Source: Rhizobium albus (GTDB taxonomy: Bacteria; Pseudomonadota; Alphaproteobacteria; Rhizobiales; Rhizobiaceae). Taken from it: DNA of 64,000 nt. This document shows, one piece after another, positions 36,276-44,794 of this stretch (position 1 is its first letter; each line of letters starts with the position of its first letter). The DNA lies in the NCBI GenBank assembly GCA_030160035.1, contig BSNO01000001.1, positions 434,001-498,000 on the forward strand, read 5' to 3'. The notes under the pieces are model-generated. The model searched no databases and was not told the origin of the DNA. It saw only the letters and a list, made by a program, of their open reading frames with translations. The position numbers were made by a program, and so were the translations under genes.

Positions 36276-37882
36276 GCGCACCTGTGGGAATTGGACTCCC
36301 CGCAATTGGCAACGATCCGACGATCAAGGGTCGAACTGGAGGGCAGAAGGACCGCGACGCGGACGACGTCTTCAGCCAGGCGATCGATCGGTTGTCCGCC
36401 AAGGACCCGAAAGGGCAGCGCGGCGGCACGGGTAACGGGCAGGCGCCCGCCGAGGCATCAGCCAATGGAAAAGGTGACATCGAGGTGGATATTGCCAACA
36501 TGCCGCGCGGGCGCAAGGACGTGGCAGGCCCCCGAGAAATCGGCGGCCAGGATCGGAGTTCGCTGCTCGCCCTTTTCGAGAACACGGCCAATGTCGGCAA
36601 CCGGCCAACGGATGGCACGAAGCCGGATGATATCATTTCCCAGGAAGCGAATGGAGCACAACCTCAAACGCTTGAGTCCGCTTCGGGTGACCTGTCCGAA
36701 AGCTCGGATGCGACTGAAGACAGTTTCGATCTGACGCAGGACGTGATGGACTTCGCGGGCACTCAAACCTCGCAGGGCGTCGGTGCGAGTGCCGCTGCAT
36801 CCTTGCAGCAGGCTGTTGCCAAACCGGATACGATCAGCACATGGCTCCAATCGCGCAGCACCACCACGGCTTTGCCGGTGGTGCCGGCTGATGATCAGCT
36901 CGCCATTGATGGTCCGGATATTGCTGCAGTGAAGGGTGCAGAGGTGCCGCAGAGCGCCGATGGCGAAGTCGATGTCTTCCGCATGGTGGGCGGCAAGGGC
37001 GACGTGCCGTCCATAGTGGTCGATGCTGTGGCCCGCTCGATCGCGCAGGGCATGGCCAAGGGCGAAACACGAACAGACGGAACGAAGGCCGACCCGATCC
37101 GCCTTGATGGTGCATCTCGCGGCGCAAAGGTGGACGGGGTTGATCCCGACCCGCTCAAGACCGCGCCCACGATCGATAGCGGCCGTGGCGTGAGTGACCC
37201 AACTCAGAAGACCAGCGCCACCACGCCGGCAGACCGTCTTGCCGATCTGGGTGGTCGGCAGGACCGGGCAGATAATATGCTGCGCGCCGGTGCCGATCTT
37301 TCGATCTTGGAAAGCCGCAAGTTTCTTGGTGTGGCCGCGGGCCAAACATCCACCGCCGGGATTATCAGCACCGTGACGGAGAACGGCGAGTGGAACGCGA
37401 TGCTGCGGGACGTGGCGTCCACATCCGCCACAACGCTCGATACGGCACGCAATGCCAGCAACACGCTGAAGATCCAGTTGAACCCGGTCGAACTCGGCAC
37501 GGTGACAGCCACGTTCCGCATGAGCGGCGGTCATCTGACCATCGAGCTGAAGGTCGAGACGATCGAGGCCTATCGGCAATTGTCGGATGACCAGAGCGGC
37601 CTGGCCAAGGCCCTGAAGGCGCAGGGCATCGATGCTCAAAACGTCGTCGTTCAACATGTAGGAAGCGATCGCGCCACCCAGAGTGCAAACGCAGGCGCGA
37701 CGGCAGGCAGCGCCTCCACCGGTCAGCAGGGCCAGATGGAGGGCGGCAGCAGCCAGCAATCCGCAACCGGGCAGCAGCGCGGTGACGGCGGCAGCGACGG
37801 TCGTCGCGGTTCGGGACGGGAGCAGGGAGATGTCGATGCGCGCAGGACTGATCGCACTGCTTCTGGCGACGTGTATCTCTAG
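36272..37882 (+). CDS. fliK: Hook-length control protein FliK (MotD)
   Basis: 536 residues. Called motD in S. meliloti and later recognised there as the hook-length ruler FliK. The first 380 residues are disordered and rich in Gly/Ala/Asp/Thr. The C-terminal FliK domain at about 385-465 contains LKIQLNPVELGTVTATFRMS and LTIELKVETIEAYRQLSDDQ, then LAKALKAQGID, where NPVELG replaces the usual PxxLG motif. A Gly/Gln/Ser-rich tail follows. The 3' end overlaps the next gene. Confidence 0.9.
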   Translation: MSAPVGIGLPAIGNDPTIKGRTGGQKDRDADDVFSQAIDRLSAKDPKGQRGGTGNGQAPAEASANGKGDIEVDIANMPRGRKDVAGPREIGGQDRSSLLALFENTANVGNRPTDGTKPDDIISQEANGAQPQTLESASGDLSESSDATEDSFDLTQDVMDFAGTQTSQGVGASAAASLQQAVAKPDTISTWLQSRSTTTALPVVPADDQLAIDGPDIAAVKGAEVPQSADGEVDVFRMVGGKGDVPSIVVDAVARSIAQGMAKGETRTDGTKADPIRLDGASRGAKVDGVDPDPLKTAPTIDSGRGVSDPTQKTSATTPADRLADLGGRQDRADNMLRAGADLSILESRKFLGVAAGQTSTAGIISTVTENGEWNAMLRDVASTSATTLDTARNASNTLKIQLNPVELGTVTATFRMSGGHLTIELKVETIEAYRQLSDDQSGLAKALKAQGIDAQNVVVQHVGSDRATQSANAGATAGSASTGQQGQMEGGSSQQSATGQQRGDGGSDGRRGSGREQGDVDARRTDRTASGDVYL

Positions 37883-38381
37883 CCAGGCAGCGGCTGCGAG
37901 CTGCGAAGCCGAGATCGCCGAAGCTGCCGAGGCCTACGACATTCCTGTCGGCATCCTCTATTCCGTCGGGCTCACGGAGACCGGGATGCGCGGCTCCTTG
38001 CAACCCTTTGCACTTAATGTCGAAGGCAAGGCTTACTTCGCGCGGTCGAAGAGCGAAGCGGTGCAGATCCTGAACGACGCTTTGGCGCAGGGTAAGGTGC
38101 TGGTCGATCTCGGCTGCATGCAGATCAATCATCACTATCATCGGGACCAGTTCGCCTCGGTCGATGCCATGCTCGATCCGCATGCCAATGTTCGCTATGC
38201 CGCGCGATTTCTGCATGAGCTGAAAGGTCGGCATGAGAGCTGGACAATGGCAGTGGCGCGCTATCATGCGGGGCCGAACAACGATCCGGCCCAGAAACGT
38301 TACGTGTGCCGCGTCATCAGCAATCTGGTGGCCACGGGATACGGACAATGGACGTCCGGCGCGCGTGCATTCTGCGCGTGA
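37836..38381 (+). CDS. Periplasmic lytic transglycosylase of the motility locus
   Basis: SLT-type muramidase of 181 residues, likely to open peptidoglycan for rod assembly. Signal peptide at 1-21 (LIALLLATCISSQAAA). The catalytic Glu is E48 in SVGLTETGM. Supporting motifs are DLGCMQINHHYH, VRYAARFLHELKGRHESWTM and AVARYHAGPNN. The ATG at 37836 has GGGAG about 7 bases upstream; an ATG at 37830 is an alternative. It overlaps the 3' end of fliK by 47 bases in another frame. Comparable to Caulobacter PleA and the S. meliloti gene between motD and rem. Confidence 0.85.
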   Translation: MRAGLIALLLATCISSQAAAASCEAEIAEAAEAYDIPVGILYSVGLTETGMRGSLQPFALNVEGKAYFARSKSEAVQILNDALAQGKVLVDLGCMQINHHYHRDQFASVDAMLDPHANVRYAARFLHELKGRHESWTMAVARYHAGPNNDPAQKRYVCRVISNLVATGYGQWTSGARAFCA

Positions 38382-38645
38382 TCCGTCACCTCTCCTCTTC
38401 AATCTCAGATTGAATTAGCGGAAGCTACGTTCAATTGTGGCCGGCAAGGCCAAATTTAGGCGTTGTTAACTTTTTCCAAAGGAAATTTGTGGCTTCGCCG
38501 CGATGCCTCACAACATCTAGTATCAAATCGGCACGCCAAGCGGTCGCAACTGCCAAAAGGCATCAATATTTCCTGTAGTTGTTCCAGAATCTCACGATTC
38601 GTAAAACGTGGTTAACGCGATGGGTGCGGTGATTCGGGGGCGACA
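38382..38645 (+). promoter_or_regulatory. rem upstream region with 17-base dyad
   Basis: 264 bases, clearly AT-richer than the flanking genes. It begins with a perfect inverted repeat TTCAATCT-C-AGATTGAA at 38398-38414, followed by a further TTCAATTG at about 38430. The one-base spacer makes it a better operator than terminator. In S. meliloti rem is activated by VisN/VisR, so this is a candidate site, unproven. Confidence 0.4.
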
Positions 38646-39317
38646 ATGATCGTTGTGGTTGACGAGCGAGAGCTCGTGACGGAAGGCTTTAAATCGCTTT
38701 TCGGACGGGAGGGTGTGCCGTCTGCAAGCTTTGAGCCTCGTGAGTTTCAGGCGTGGGTTCACACGGCAGCGGACACGGATCTCGATGCTGTCGAGGCCTT
38801 TCTGATCGGTAAGTCGAACTCGACTTTCGAGCTTCCCCGCGCCATCCGCAGCCGCTCTGCAGCGCCAGTGATCGCGGTCAACGATACACATTCCCTGGAA
38901 GCCACGCTGGCGCTCTATGACAGCGGCGTCGACGATGTCGTTCGCAATCCGGTTCATCCGCGGGAAATCCTGGCCCGTGCGGCTGCCATCCGTCGCCGCT
39001 TGAAGTCGATGGTCAACCATACGGACATCGGCTCGATCCGTGTGTTCTCCGATGGTCGTGATCCAGAAATCGAAGGCGAGACATTCGCTCTGCCGCGCAG
39101 AGAGCGTCGCATCCTGGAATACCTTGTCGCCAATCGCGGCAAGCGCGTTACCAAGGGACAGATCTTCAACGCCATCTACGGCATCTTCGACGAAGACGTC
39201 GAAGAGAACGTCGTCGAAAGCCACATCAGCAAGCTTCGCAAGAAACTGCGCAAGAAGCTCGGCGTCGATCCGATCGATTCTAAGCGCTTCCTTGGCTACC
39301 GCATCGACTGGGACTGA
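38646..39317 (+). CDS. rem: Motility transcriptional activator Rem (OmpR-like)
   Basis: Orphan OmpR-type regulator of 223 residues that in S. meliloti activates class III motility genes in exponential growth. The N-terminal receiver-like domain (1-115) is degenerate: the acidic pair is reduced to D6, no Asp sits at the usual phosphorylation strand ([10 protein letters not shown]), and the conserved Lys is replaced by N101 (VVRNPVHP). The C-terminal winged helix (about 120-223) includes [20 protein letters not shown] and [20 protein letters not shown]. Phosphorylation-independent action is inferred. Confidence 0.88.
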   Translation: MIVVVDERELVTEGFKSLFGREGVPSASFEPREFQAWVHTAADTDLDAVEAFLIGKSNSTFELPRAIRSRSAAPVIAVNDTHSLEATLALYDSGVDDVVRNPVHPREILARAAAIRRRLKSMVNHTDIGSIRVFSDGRDPEIEGETFALPRRERRILEYLVANRGKRVTKGQIFNAIYGIFDEDVEENVVESHISKLRKKLRKKLGVDPIDSKRFLGYRIDWD

Positions 39318-39409
39318 GCGATCTCTCGGCCCGGCGGCGGCCTCTGTCAGGTTCGCGCAAGCCAGGGCCCATAGCATCGTCCCCAACCAATCTACAAAGG
39401 GTCTGATCG

Positions 39410-40624
39410 ATGAGTCTCAACGGCATGATGCGCACCGGCGTATCGGGAATGAACGCGCAGGCCAATCGCCTCAGCACGGTTGCCGAAAACATCGCGAACT
39501 CCGATACCGCAGGCTACAAGCGCGCCTCGACCGAGTTCTCGTCGCTGATCCTGCCCGGCTCTTCGGGCTCCTACAATTCAGGCGCCGTAACGACCGACGT
39601 CCGATACAACGTCAACAAGCAGGGCGAGCTGGAGTTCACCTCCTCGGCGACCGATCTCGCGATCGAAGGCCCCGGCTTTTTCATTGTCGAAAACGGCAAT
39701 GGAGACCCGTTCCTCACGCGTGCAGGCTCTTTCGTGCCGAATGGCAGCGGTGAGCTGGTGAATGCGGCCGGGTTTACGCTTCTCGGCTATCCTTACAACG
39801 GAACCAGTACACCTCAGACGGTCGTCAACGGTTTCGACGGATTGTCACCGGTCAATATTGGCCAGGGCAATCTGAGCGCAACGGCTTCTACCGAAGGTAA
39901 TTTCGCAGGCAACCTTCCTTCTGGAGCTGTAGTCGGGGATACGGTCAGCAGTTCGCTCGCCGTCTTCGACACGGTTGGCAACACAGTTCTGGTCGATCTC
40001 GTCTACACCAAGACCCAGGTTGCCGACCCGTCGACATCGACGCCGGAAGAATGGACGCTCGAAATCGTGCGCCGTGATGATCCGACGGCGACGCCGCTCA
40101 ACGCGCCCACGACGTTGTCCTTTACGGAAGGCCAGTTGACGAGTGCGGGCACGGTCACCTTTAACCTCGATCCGACATCGCCGACCGTCGTGATGGACCT
40201 CAGCCGGATCACTGCGCTCGGCTATCCCTATGACGTAGCCTCCGCCGGTGTGAATGGTAGCGCGCCGAGCAAGCTCGAAAGCGTGCAGATCAGCTCGAAC
40301 GGCATTGTCTACGGCCAGTATGAGAACGGCGATCTGAAGCCGCTCTATCGCCTGGCAATGGCCAACGTGCAGAGCCCGGACAAGCTGCAGCCCCTCGCCG
40401 GCAACGTTTACACGCAAGGGGTCGATTCCGGCGTGATCGTCACCGGCTTTGCCGAAAGCGGCAATTTCGGTTCAATCATTTCCGGCGCACTCGAAGGTTC
40501 CAACGTCGATATCGCTGAAGAGCTCACCAGCATGATCGAATCGCAGCGCAGCTACACGGCCAATTCGAAGGTCTTCCAGACAGGTTCGGACCTGATGGAA
40601 ATCCTGGTCAATCTGAAGCGATAA
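39410..40624 (+). CDS. flgE: Flagellar hook protein FlgE
   Basis: Hook subunit of 404 residues. N-terminal motif AENIANSDTAGYKRASTEFS, central GPGFFIVENGNGDPFLTRAG, and C-terminal GSNVDIAEELTSMIESQRSY with TANSKVFQTGSDLMEILVNL. First gene of the flgE-flgK-flgL-flaF-flbT-flgD-fliQ-flhA-fliR unit, preceded by AAAGGG about 9 bases before the ATG. Confidence 0.96.
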   Translation: MSLNGMMRTGVSGMNAQANRLSTVAENIANSDTAGYKRASTEFSSLILPGSSGSYNSGAVTTDVRYNVNKQGELEFTSSATDLAIEGPGFFIVENGNGDPFLTRAGSFVPNGSGELVNAAGFTLLGYPYNGTSTPQTVVNGFDGLSPVNIGQGNLSATASTEGNFAGNLPSGAVVGDTVSSSLAVFDTVGNTVLVDLVYTKTQVADPSTSTPEEWTLEIVRRDDPTATPLNAPTTLSFTEGQLTSAGTVTFNLDPTSPTVVMDLSRITALGYPYDVASAGVNGSAPSKLESVQISSNGIVYGQYENGDLKPLYRLAMANVQSPDKLQPLAGNVYTQGVDSGVIVTGFAESGNFGSIISGALEGSNVDIAEELTSMIESQRSYTANSKVFQTGSDLMEILVNLKR

Positions 40625-40645
40625 ACCGTCTTTCAAGGGTTTGGC

Positions 40646-42094
40646 ATGTCTCTGACATCGGCACTCAATACGGCTCAATCGATCCTTTCGAACACGTCGA
40701 CGCAAACGTCGACCGTGTCTCGAAACATTTCGAATGCCGGCGCAGAGAACTATGTCCGCCGATCCGCTACGCTGGCGAGCAACGGTTGGGGCGCGCAGGT
40801 CGTGAACATCTCGCGCGCCGCCAATGACGTGCTGTTCCGCGACAGTCTCGTGTCGACATCGTCGGCAAGCGGCCAGAACGCGCTTCTGGACGGCATCGAC
40901 CAGATCCGTGCCTTGATCGGCGGCAATGATTTTGAAAATGCGCCCGCGGCCCTCATGGGATCTCTGCGTGACTCGCTGCAGCTTTTCGCTTCGCAGCCCA
41001 GCAACACCAGCGCGGCCCAGGCGGCTGTCTCCGACGCGATCCTCGTTGCCGACGGCATTCGCCAGTCATCCATCGACTTGCAGAAGATGCGCCTGCAGAC
41101 AGACACGGAAATTTCGCGTCAGGTCGAGGATCTCAACAAGCTGCTCGGCGAGTTCGAAGTCGTCAACAACGACGTGCGCAATGCGACGCGCAGCGGCCAG
41201 GATGCATCCGATGCGCTGGATACCCGCGACGGGCTCTTGAAGCGCATCTCCGAGATCATCGGCGTAACGGTCGTCAAGCGGCCGAACAACGATATCGCAC
41301 TCTACACCAAGGAAGGCGCTACGCTCTTCGAAACGGTGCCGCGCGACGTGACCTTTGCGCGGACGAACGGCTTTGACGCCAACACGGTCGGCAATGCCGT
41401 GCTGGTCGACGGCGTACCGCTTGGTGCCGGCGAAGGGGGAGCGACAACCGCTTCGGGTTCGCTCGGGGCGCTTCTCCAGGTTCGCGATACGATTGCGCCG
41501 ACTTATCAGTCGCAGCTGGACGAAATGGCGCGTGCTCTGGTGACGACATTCCGCGAAGTGTCGCAAACGGGCGGCACTGATCTGCCGGGTCTCTTCACCT
41601 GGAGTGGTGGCACCGTCCCTCCCGATGGGACGATTGTGCCTGGCATGGCAACCTCGCTTGCTGTGAACGCCGCTTACGTGCAGCCGTCCGGCAACGCTTT
41701 CCTGCTGCGTGATGGCGGTGCGAATGGCGCAGACTACGTCGTAAACGTCGAAGGCGGCGCCGGGTTCTCGTCACTCATCGAGGGTTTCGTGACGCAAATG
41801 TCGGAACCCGTGAACTTCGATGTGAACGCCCAGATCGGTGCGAGCGCATCGCTCTTCGATTTTGCTGCCAGTTCGGTCGGCTGGATGGAAAGCCTGCGCC
41901 AGCAGGCAAACACCGCTGCCGAAAACAAGAACGCCTCCTACTATCGCACGACCCAGGCGCTCTCGAATGCCACCGGCGTCAACATCGACGAAGAGATGGC
42001 CAAGCTCCTGGAGCTTGAACAGTCCTACAAGGCGTCCGCCCGCATCATCACGGCGGTGGACGAGATGATCAATACGCTGCTGAGCGTGCGTTAG
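40646..42094 (+). CDS. flgK: Hook-filament junction protein FlgK
   Basis: HAP1, 482 residues, the first of the two junction proteins between hook and filament. N-terminal SRNISNAGAENYVRRSATLA; middle DLNKLLGEFEVVNNDVRNAT and DALDTRDGLLKRISEIIGVT, typical for FlgK. The C-terminus VNIDEEMAKLLELEQSYKAS plus AVDEMINTLLSVR is conserved. Confidence 0.95.
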   Translation: MSLTSALNTAQSILSNTSTQTSTVSRNISNAGAENYVRRSATLASNGWGAQVVNISRAANDVLFRDSLVSTSSASGQNALLDGIDQIRALIGGNDFENAPAALMGSLRDSLQLFASQPSNTSAAQAAVSDAILVADGIRQSSIDLQKMRLQTDTEISRQVEDLNKLLGEFEVVNNDVRNATRSGQDASDALDTRDGLLKRISEIIGVTVVKRPNNDIALYTKEGATLFETVPRDVTFARTNGFDANTVGNAVLVDGVPLGAGEGGATTASGSLGALLQVRDTIAPTYQSQLDEMARALVTTFREVSQTGGTDLPGLFTWSGGTVPPDGTIVPGMATSLAVNAAYVQPSGNAFLLRDGGANGADYVVNVEGGAGFSSLIEGFVTQMSEPVNFDVNAQIGASASLFDFAASSVGWMESLRQQANTAAENKNASYYRTTQALSNATGVNIDEEMAKLLELEQSYKASARIITAVDEMINTLLSVR

Positions 42095-42098
42095 AGCC

Positions 42099-43151
42099 AT
42101 GAAGACAACCTTCGTTTCAACCAGTGCCATGCAGAACGCGGTCCGGCTCGCCATCCAGCGGGCGCAGTCGGAAGTGACCGACCGGCAGCAAGAGGTCGTG
42201 ACCAACCGATATGCAGATGTTGGCCTGGCGCTCGGCTCAAAATCGACGCGATCGATCTCGCTCAACCGCGAAGTCGCGCGCATCGACGCCGTGCTCGACA
42301 CGAACGCGCTTGTCGGCCAGCGGTTGTCGTCTTCGCAGGTTGTTTTGGGACAGCTGTCGGAGAGCGCGCAGCAGATGCTCGACACGCTGATCACGCTCAG
42401 CGACGGCGAAAATGCATCTCTGGTTAAAGTCGCACAGCAGACGATCAACGGCGCGCTCGGCAATTTCTCGGCTTTGGCAAATACGTCGAACAGCGGCGAG
42501 TTCTTGTTCGCCGGTGTGAATACCGACGTGCGGCCGATGAACGACTATTTCGCCCCTGGTTCGCCGGCCAAGGCCGCATTCGACAATTTGTTCCAGTCGC
42601 GCTTCGGCTTTTCGCAGAATGATCCGCAGACGGAGACGATCTCTGCTGCAGACCTGACGAACTTCCTCGACACCGACGTCAAGCAGATGTTCGAGGGCCC
42701 GGCCTGGAACCTGAACTGGTCGAGCGCGTCTGACACGAACCTGACGAACCGCATCAATGGCTCGGAGGTCATTCAAAGCTCGACCAATGCCAACAATGAG
42801 GGCTTCCGGCAATTTGCCATGGCAGCAGTGGTCGGCAGCGAGTTGATCGGCGGCAATTGGAACAGTGAAGCACGCGCGGCACTCAGCGATGCCGTGATCA
42901 GCATGGCCGGCAGCGCGATCACCTCTGTCGACGAGCAACGGGCAGAGCTTGGCGTTGCCGAAATGCGGGTGACGAAGGCTAATGTCAGCTTGCGAACCCA
43001 GAAAGATATCGTTGCGGTCTATATCGGCGAGCTCGAAGGCGTCGATCCTTACGAGGCTGCGACGCGCATGAATACACTGCTCACCCAGATGGAAGCGTCC
43101 TACTCGTTGACCGCGCGAATCCAGCAGATGAGCTTGTTGAACTTCCTCTAG
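42099..43151 (+). CDS. flgL: Hook-filament junction protein FlgL
   Basis: HAP3, 350 residues, flagellin-like. N-terminal coiled region (QNAVRLAIQRAQSEVTDRQQ) and the central GEFLFAGVNTDVRPMNDYF motif. The C-terminal EGVDPYEAATRMNTLLTQME and ASYSLTARIQQMSLLNFL are characteristic. Starts 4 bases after flgK. Confidence 0.95.
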   Translation: MKTTFVSTSAMQNAVRLAIQRAQSEVTDRQQEVVTNRYADVGLALGSKSTRSISLNREVARIDAVLDTNALVGQRLSSSQVVLGQLSESAQQMLDTLITLSDGENASLVKVAQQTINGALGNFSALANTSNSGEFLFAGVNTDVRPMNDYFAPGSPAKAAFDNLFQSRFGFSQNDPQTETISAADLTNFLDTDVKQMFEGPAWNLNWSSASDTNLTNRINGSEVIQSSTNANNEGFRQFAMAAVVGSELIGGNWNSEARAALSDAVISMAGSAITSVDEQRAELGVAEMRVTKANVSLRTQKDIVAVYIGELEGVDPYEAATRMNTLLTQMEASYSLTARIQQMSLLNFL

Positions 43152-43200
43152 CCGCTCGTGCCGTTCCGGCATTGGCGCAACACATGACAAGGCGAGCTGA

Positions 43201-43548
43201 ATGTATCAGTTTTCTTATGCCGAGATACAGCAGGATGATGTTGCTGAATCGAAGGACCGGGAGCGGCAGGTTCTCGACAAGTCCATCGGCCTTCTGGAGC
43301 GGGCCCGAGTGGCCGGCCCGAAATCGAGAGATGCCATTGAGGCACTCTACTTCACCAATCGCGTCTGGATGCGCTTCATCGAAGACCTGAACGCGCCGGA
43401 CAACGAACTCGATCTTTCGCTCAAGGCAAATCTGATCTCGGTCGGTTTCTGGATCCTGCGCGAAAGCGACAAGATCCGGAAAGGCGAATCCGAGAACTTT
43501 GAAGGCATCATCGACATTTCGTCGATCATCAGGGATGGACTGAAATGA
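43201..43548 (+). CDS. flaF: Flagellin synthesis regulator FlaF
   Basis: 115-residue helical protein of the alphaproteobacterial FlaF family, which promotes flagellin secretion or synthesis and opposes FlbT. Motifs: [20 protein letters not shown] at the start and [20 protein letters not shown] in the middle. The stop overlaps flbT by 4 bases. Confidence 0.93.
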   Translation: MYQFSYAEIQQDDVAESKDRERQVLDKSIGLLERARVAGPKSRDAIEALYFTNRVWMRFIEDLNAPDNELDLSLKANLISVGFWILRESDKIRKGESENFEGIIDISSIIRDGLK

Positions 43549-43994
43549 AGAGTTCGCTGCGGATTTCGCTGAAGAGCGGCGAAAGAATCTTCATCAACGG
43601 TGCCGTCCTGCGGGTCGATCGCAAGGTGTCGCTGGAGTTCCTCAACGACGTTACCTTCCTTCTGGAGAACCATGTTCTTCAGCCGGAGGACGCGACGACG
43701 CCGCTGAAGCAGCTCTATTTCATCGTGCAGATGATGCTGATCAACCCGGAAGGTGCGGATCAGTCGATGAACATGTTCAAGAAGTCGATCATGATGCTCT
43801 TGAACTGCTTCCAGAACGAAGAAATTCGCACGCAGCTGAAGCTGATCGACGAGGTCGTTTCCGGCAAGAAGCCGTTCGAAGCGCTCAAGATGATCCGCAA
43901 GCTCTACCCGCTCGAGGATCAGGTTCTGAACACGCCTGAGATGACGCCGGCGACGATCACTGCTATCCAGAAGGAGATTGCGCCATGGAGATAG
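43545..43994 (+). CDS. flbT: Flagellin mRNA-binding repressor FlbT
   Basis: 149 residues. In Caulobacter FlbT binds the 5' leader of flagellin mRNA and reduces its stability and translation. Family features: [20 protein letters not shown], then [20 protein letters not shown] and [20 protein letters not shown]. The likely targets are the two flagellin leaders at 22778-23037 and 24067-24258. The 3' end overlaps the flgD start. Confidence 0.94.
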   Translation: MKSSLRISLKSGERIFINGAVLRVDRKVSLEFLNDVTFLLENHVLQPEDATTPLKQLYFIVQMMLINPEGADQSMNMFKKSIMMLLNCFQNEEIRTQLKLIDEVVSGKKPFEALKMIRKLYPLEDQVLNTPEMTPATITAIQKEIAPWR

Positions 43995-44392
43995 GGGCCA
44001 CCGGCAGCGCGACGACGAGCACCGCAGCGACCTCCAGATCGCAGCAGGCGTCGGAAAACGCCATGCTCGACTACGACAATTTCCTGCAGCTTCTGGTCGC
44101 GCAGATGCGCAACCAGGATCCGACGGAGCCCATGGACTCGACGCAGCAGATCGCGCAGCTGGCGACCTTCTCGCAGGTCGAGCAGACGATCCAGACCAAC
44201 CGCCGCCTTGAAATGCTGCTACAGTCTTCAGCATTGTCCGAGGCCAATGCCGTTATCGGCCGGACGCTGACGTCGTCGGACAAGCTGACGACGGGCGTGG
44301 TAAAGGAAGTCATTCTGCGATCCGACGGGATCACCGCGGTTCTGGAAGACGGCAAGAAGATCGACGTGACGTCAGGCGTTTCCATCAGCTGA
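43985..44392 (+). CDS. flgD: Hook capping scaffold protein FlgD
   Basis: Hook cap needed for FlgE polymerisation; 135 residues, a short form without the C-terminal Ig-like and TUDOR-like domains of enteric FlgD. The conserved N-terminal core reads [20 protein letters not shown] and [20 protein letters not shown]. Starts within the last codons of flbT. Confidence 0.93.
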   Translation: MEIGATGSATTSTAATSRSQQASENAMLDYDNFLQLLVAQMRNQDPTEPMDSTQQIAQLATFSQVEQTIQTNRRLEMLLQSSALSEANAVIGRTLTSSDKLTTGVVKEVILRSDGITAVLEDGKKIDVTSGVSIS

Positions 44393-44403
44393 GGCATCGC
44401 GCC

Positions 44404-44670
44404 ATGAATGAAGCAGACGCTCTCGAACTGGTTCAGAATGCCATCTGGACGATCATCGTGGCTTCCGGGCCTGCGGTGCTTGTCGCCATGGTCGTCGGCG
44501 TCGGTATCGCCTTCATCCAGGCGCTGACGCAGGTTCAGGAAATCACGCTCACCTTCGTTCCCAAGATCGTTGCCATCCTCGTCACCGTCGCCATTTCGGC
44601 GCCGTTCGTCGGGGCACAGATCTCGCTTTTCACGAACATCGTCTTTTCGCGCATCGAGAGCGGCTTCTAG
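44404..44670 (+). CDS. fliQ: Flagellar export gate protein FliQ
   Basis: 88-residue two-TM export gate subunit. Hydrophobic segments at about 15-38 (TIIVASGPAVLVAMVVGVGI) and 50-72. The signature GIAFIQALTQVQEITLTFVP lies between them. Confidence 0.95.
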   Translation: MNEADALELVQNAIWTIIVASGPAVLVAMVVGVGIAFIQALTQVQEITLTFVPKIVAILVTVAISAPFVGAQISLFTNIVFSRIESGF

Positions 44671-44697
44671 TCAGGTCTCCGCTCGCCTGTCGAAATG

Positions 44698-44713
44698 CTC
44701 ACGCAAGCTTCGC
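44698..44713. repeat. Dispersed 16-base intergenic repeat, copy 2
   Basis: CTCACGCAAGCTTCGC, identical to 32977-32992. It lies in the gap between fliQ and flhA. Confidence 0.5.
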
Positions 44714-44794
44714 TCGCTAGGTCTTTGTCAGGCGGTCTCCAACACCGACGCATGACGCGTCCGTGCGACCGGCCCGAAGCGGACGGCAGTGACG

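Noticed and set aside
36458-37759. Minus-strand frame opposite fliK
   Set aside because: fliK codes for the recognised C-terminal hook-length domain; the reverse frame has no motif and arises from codon bias.
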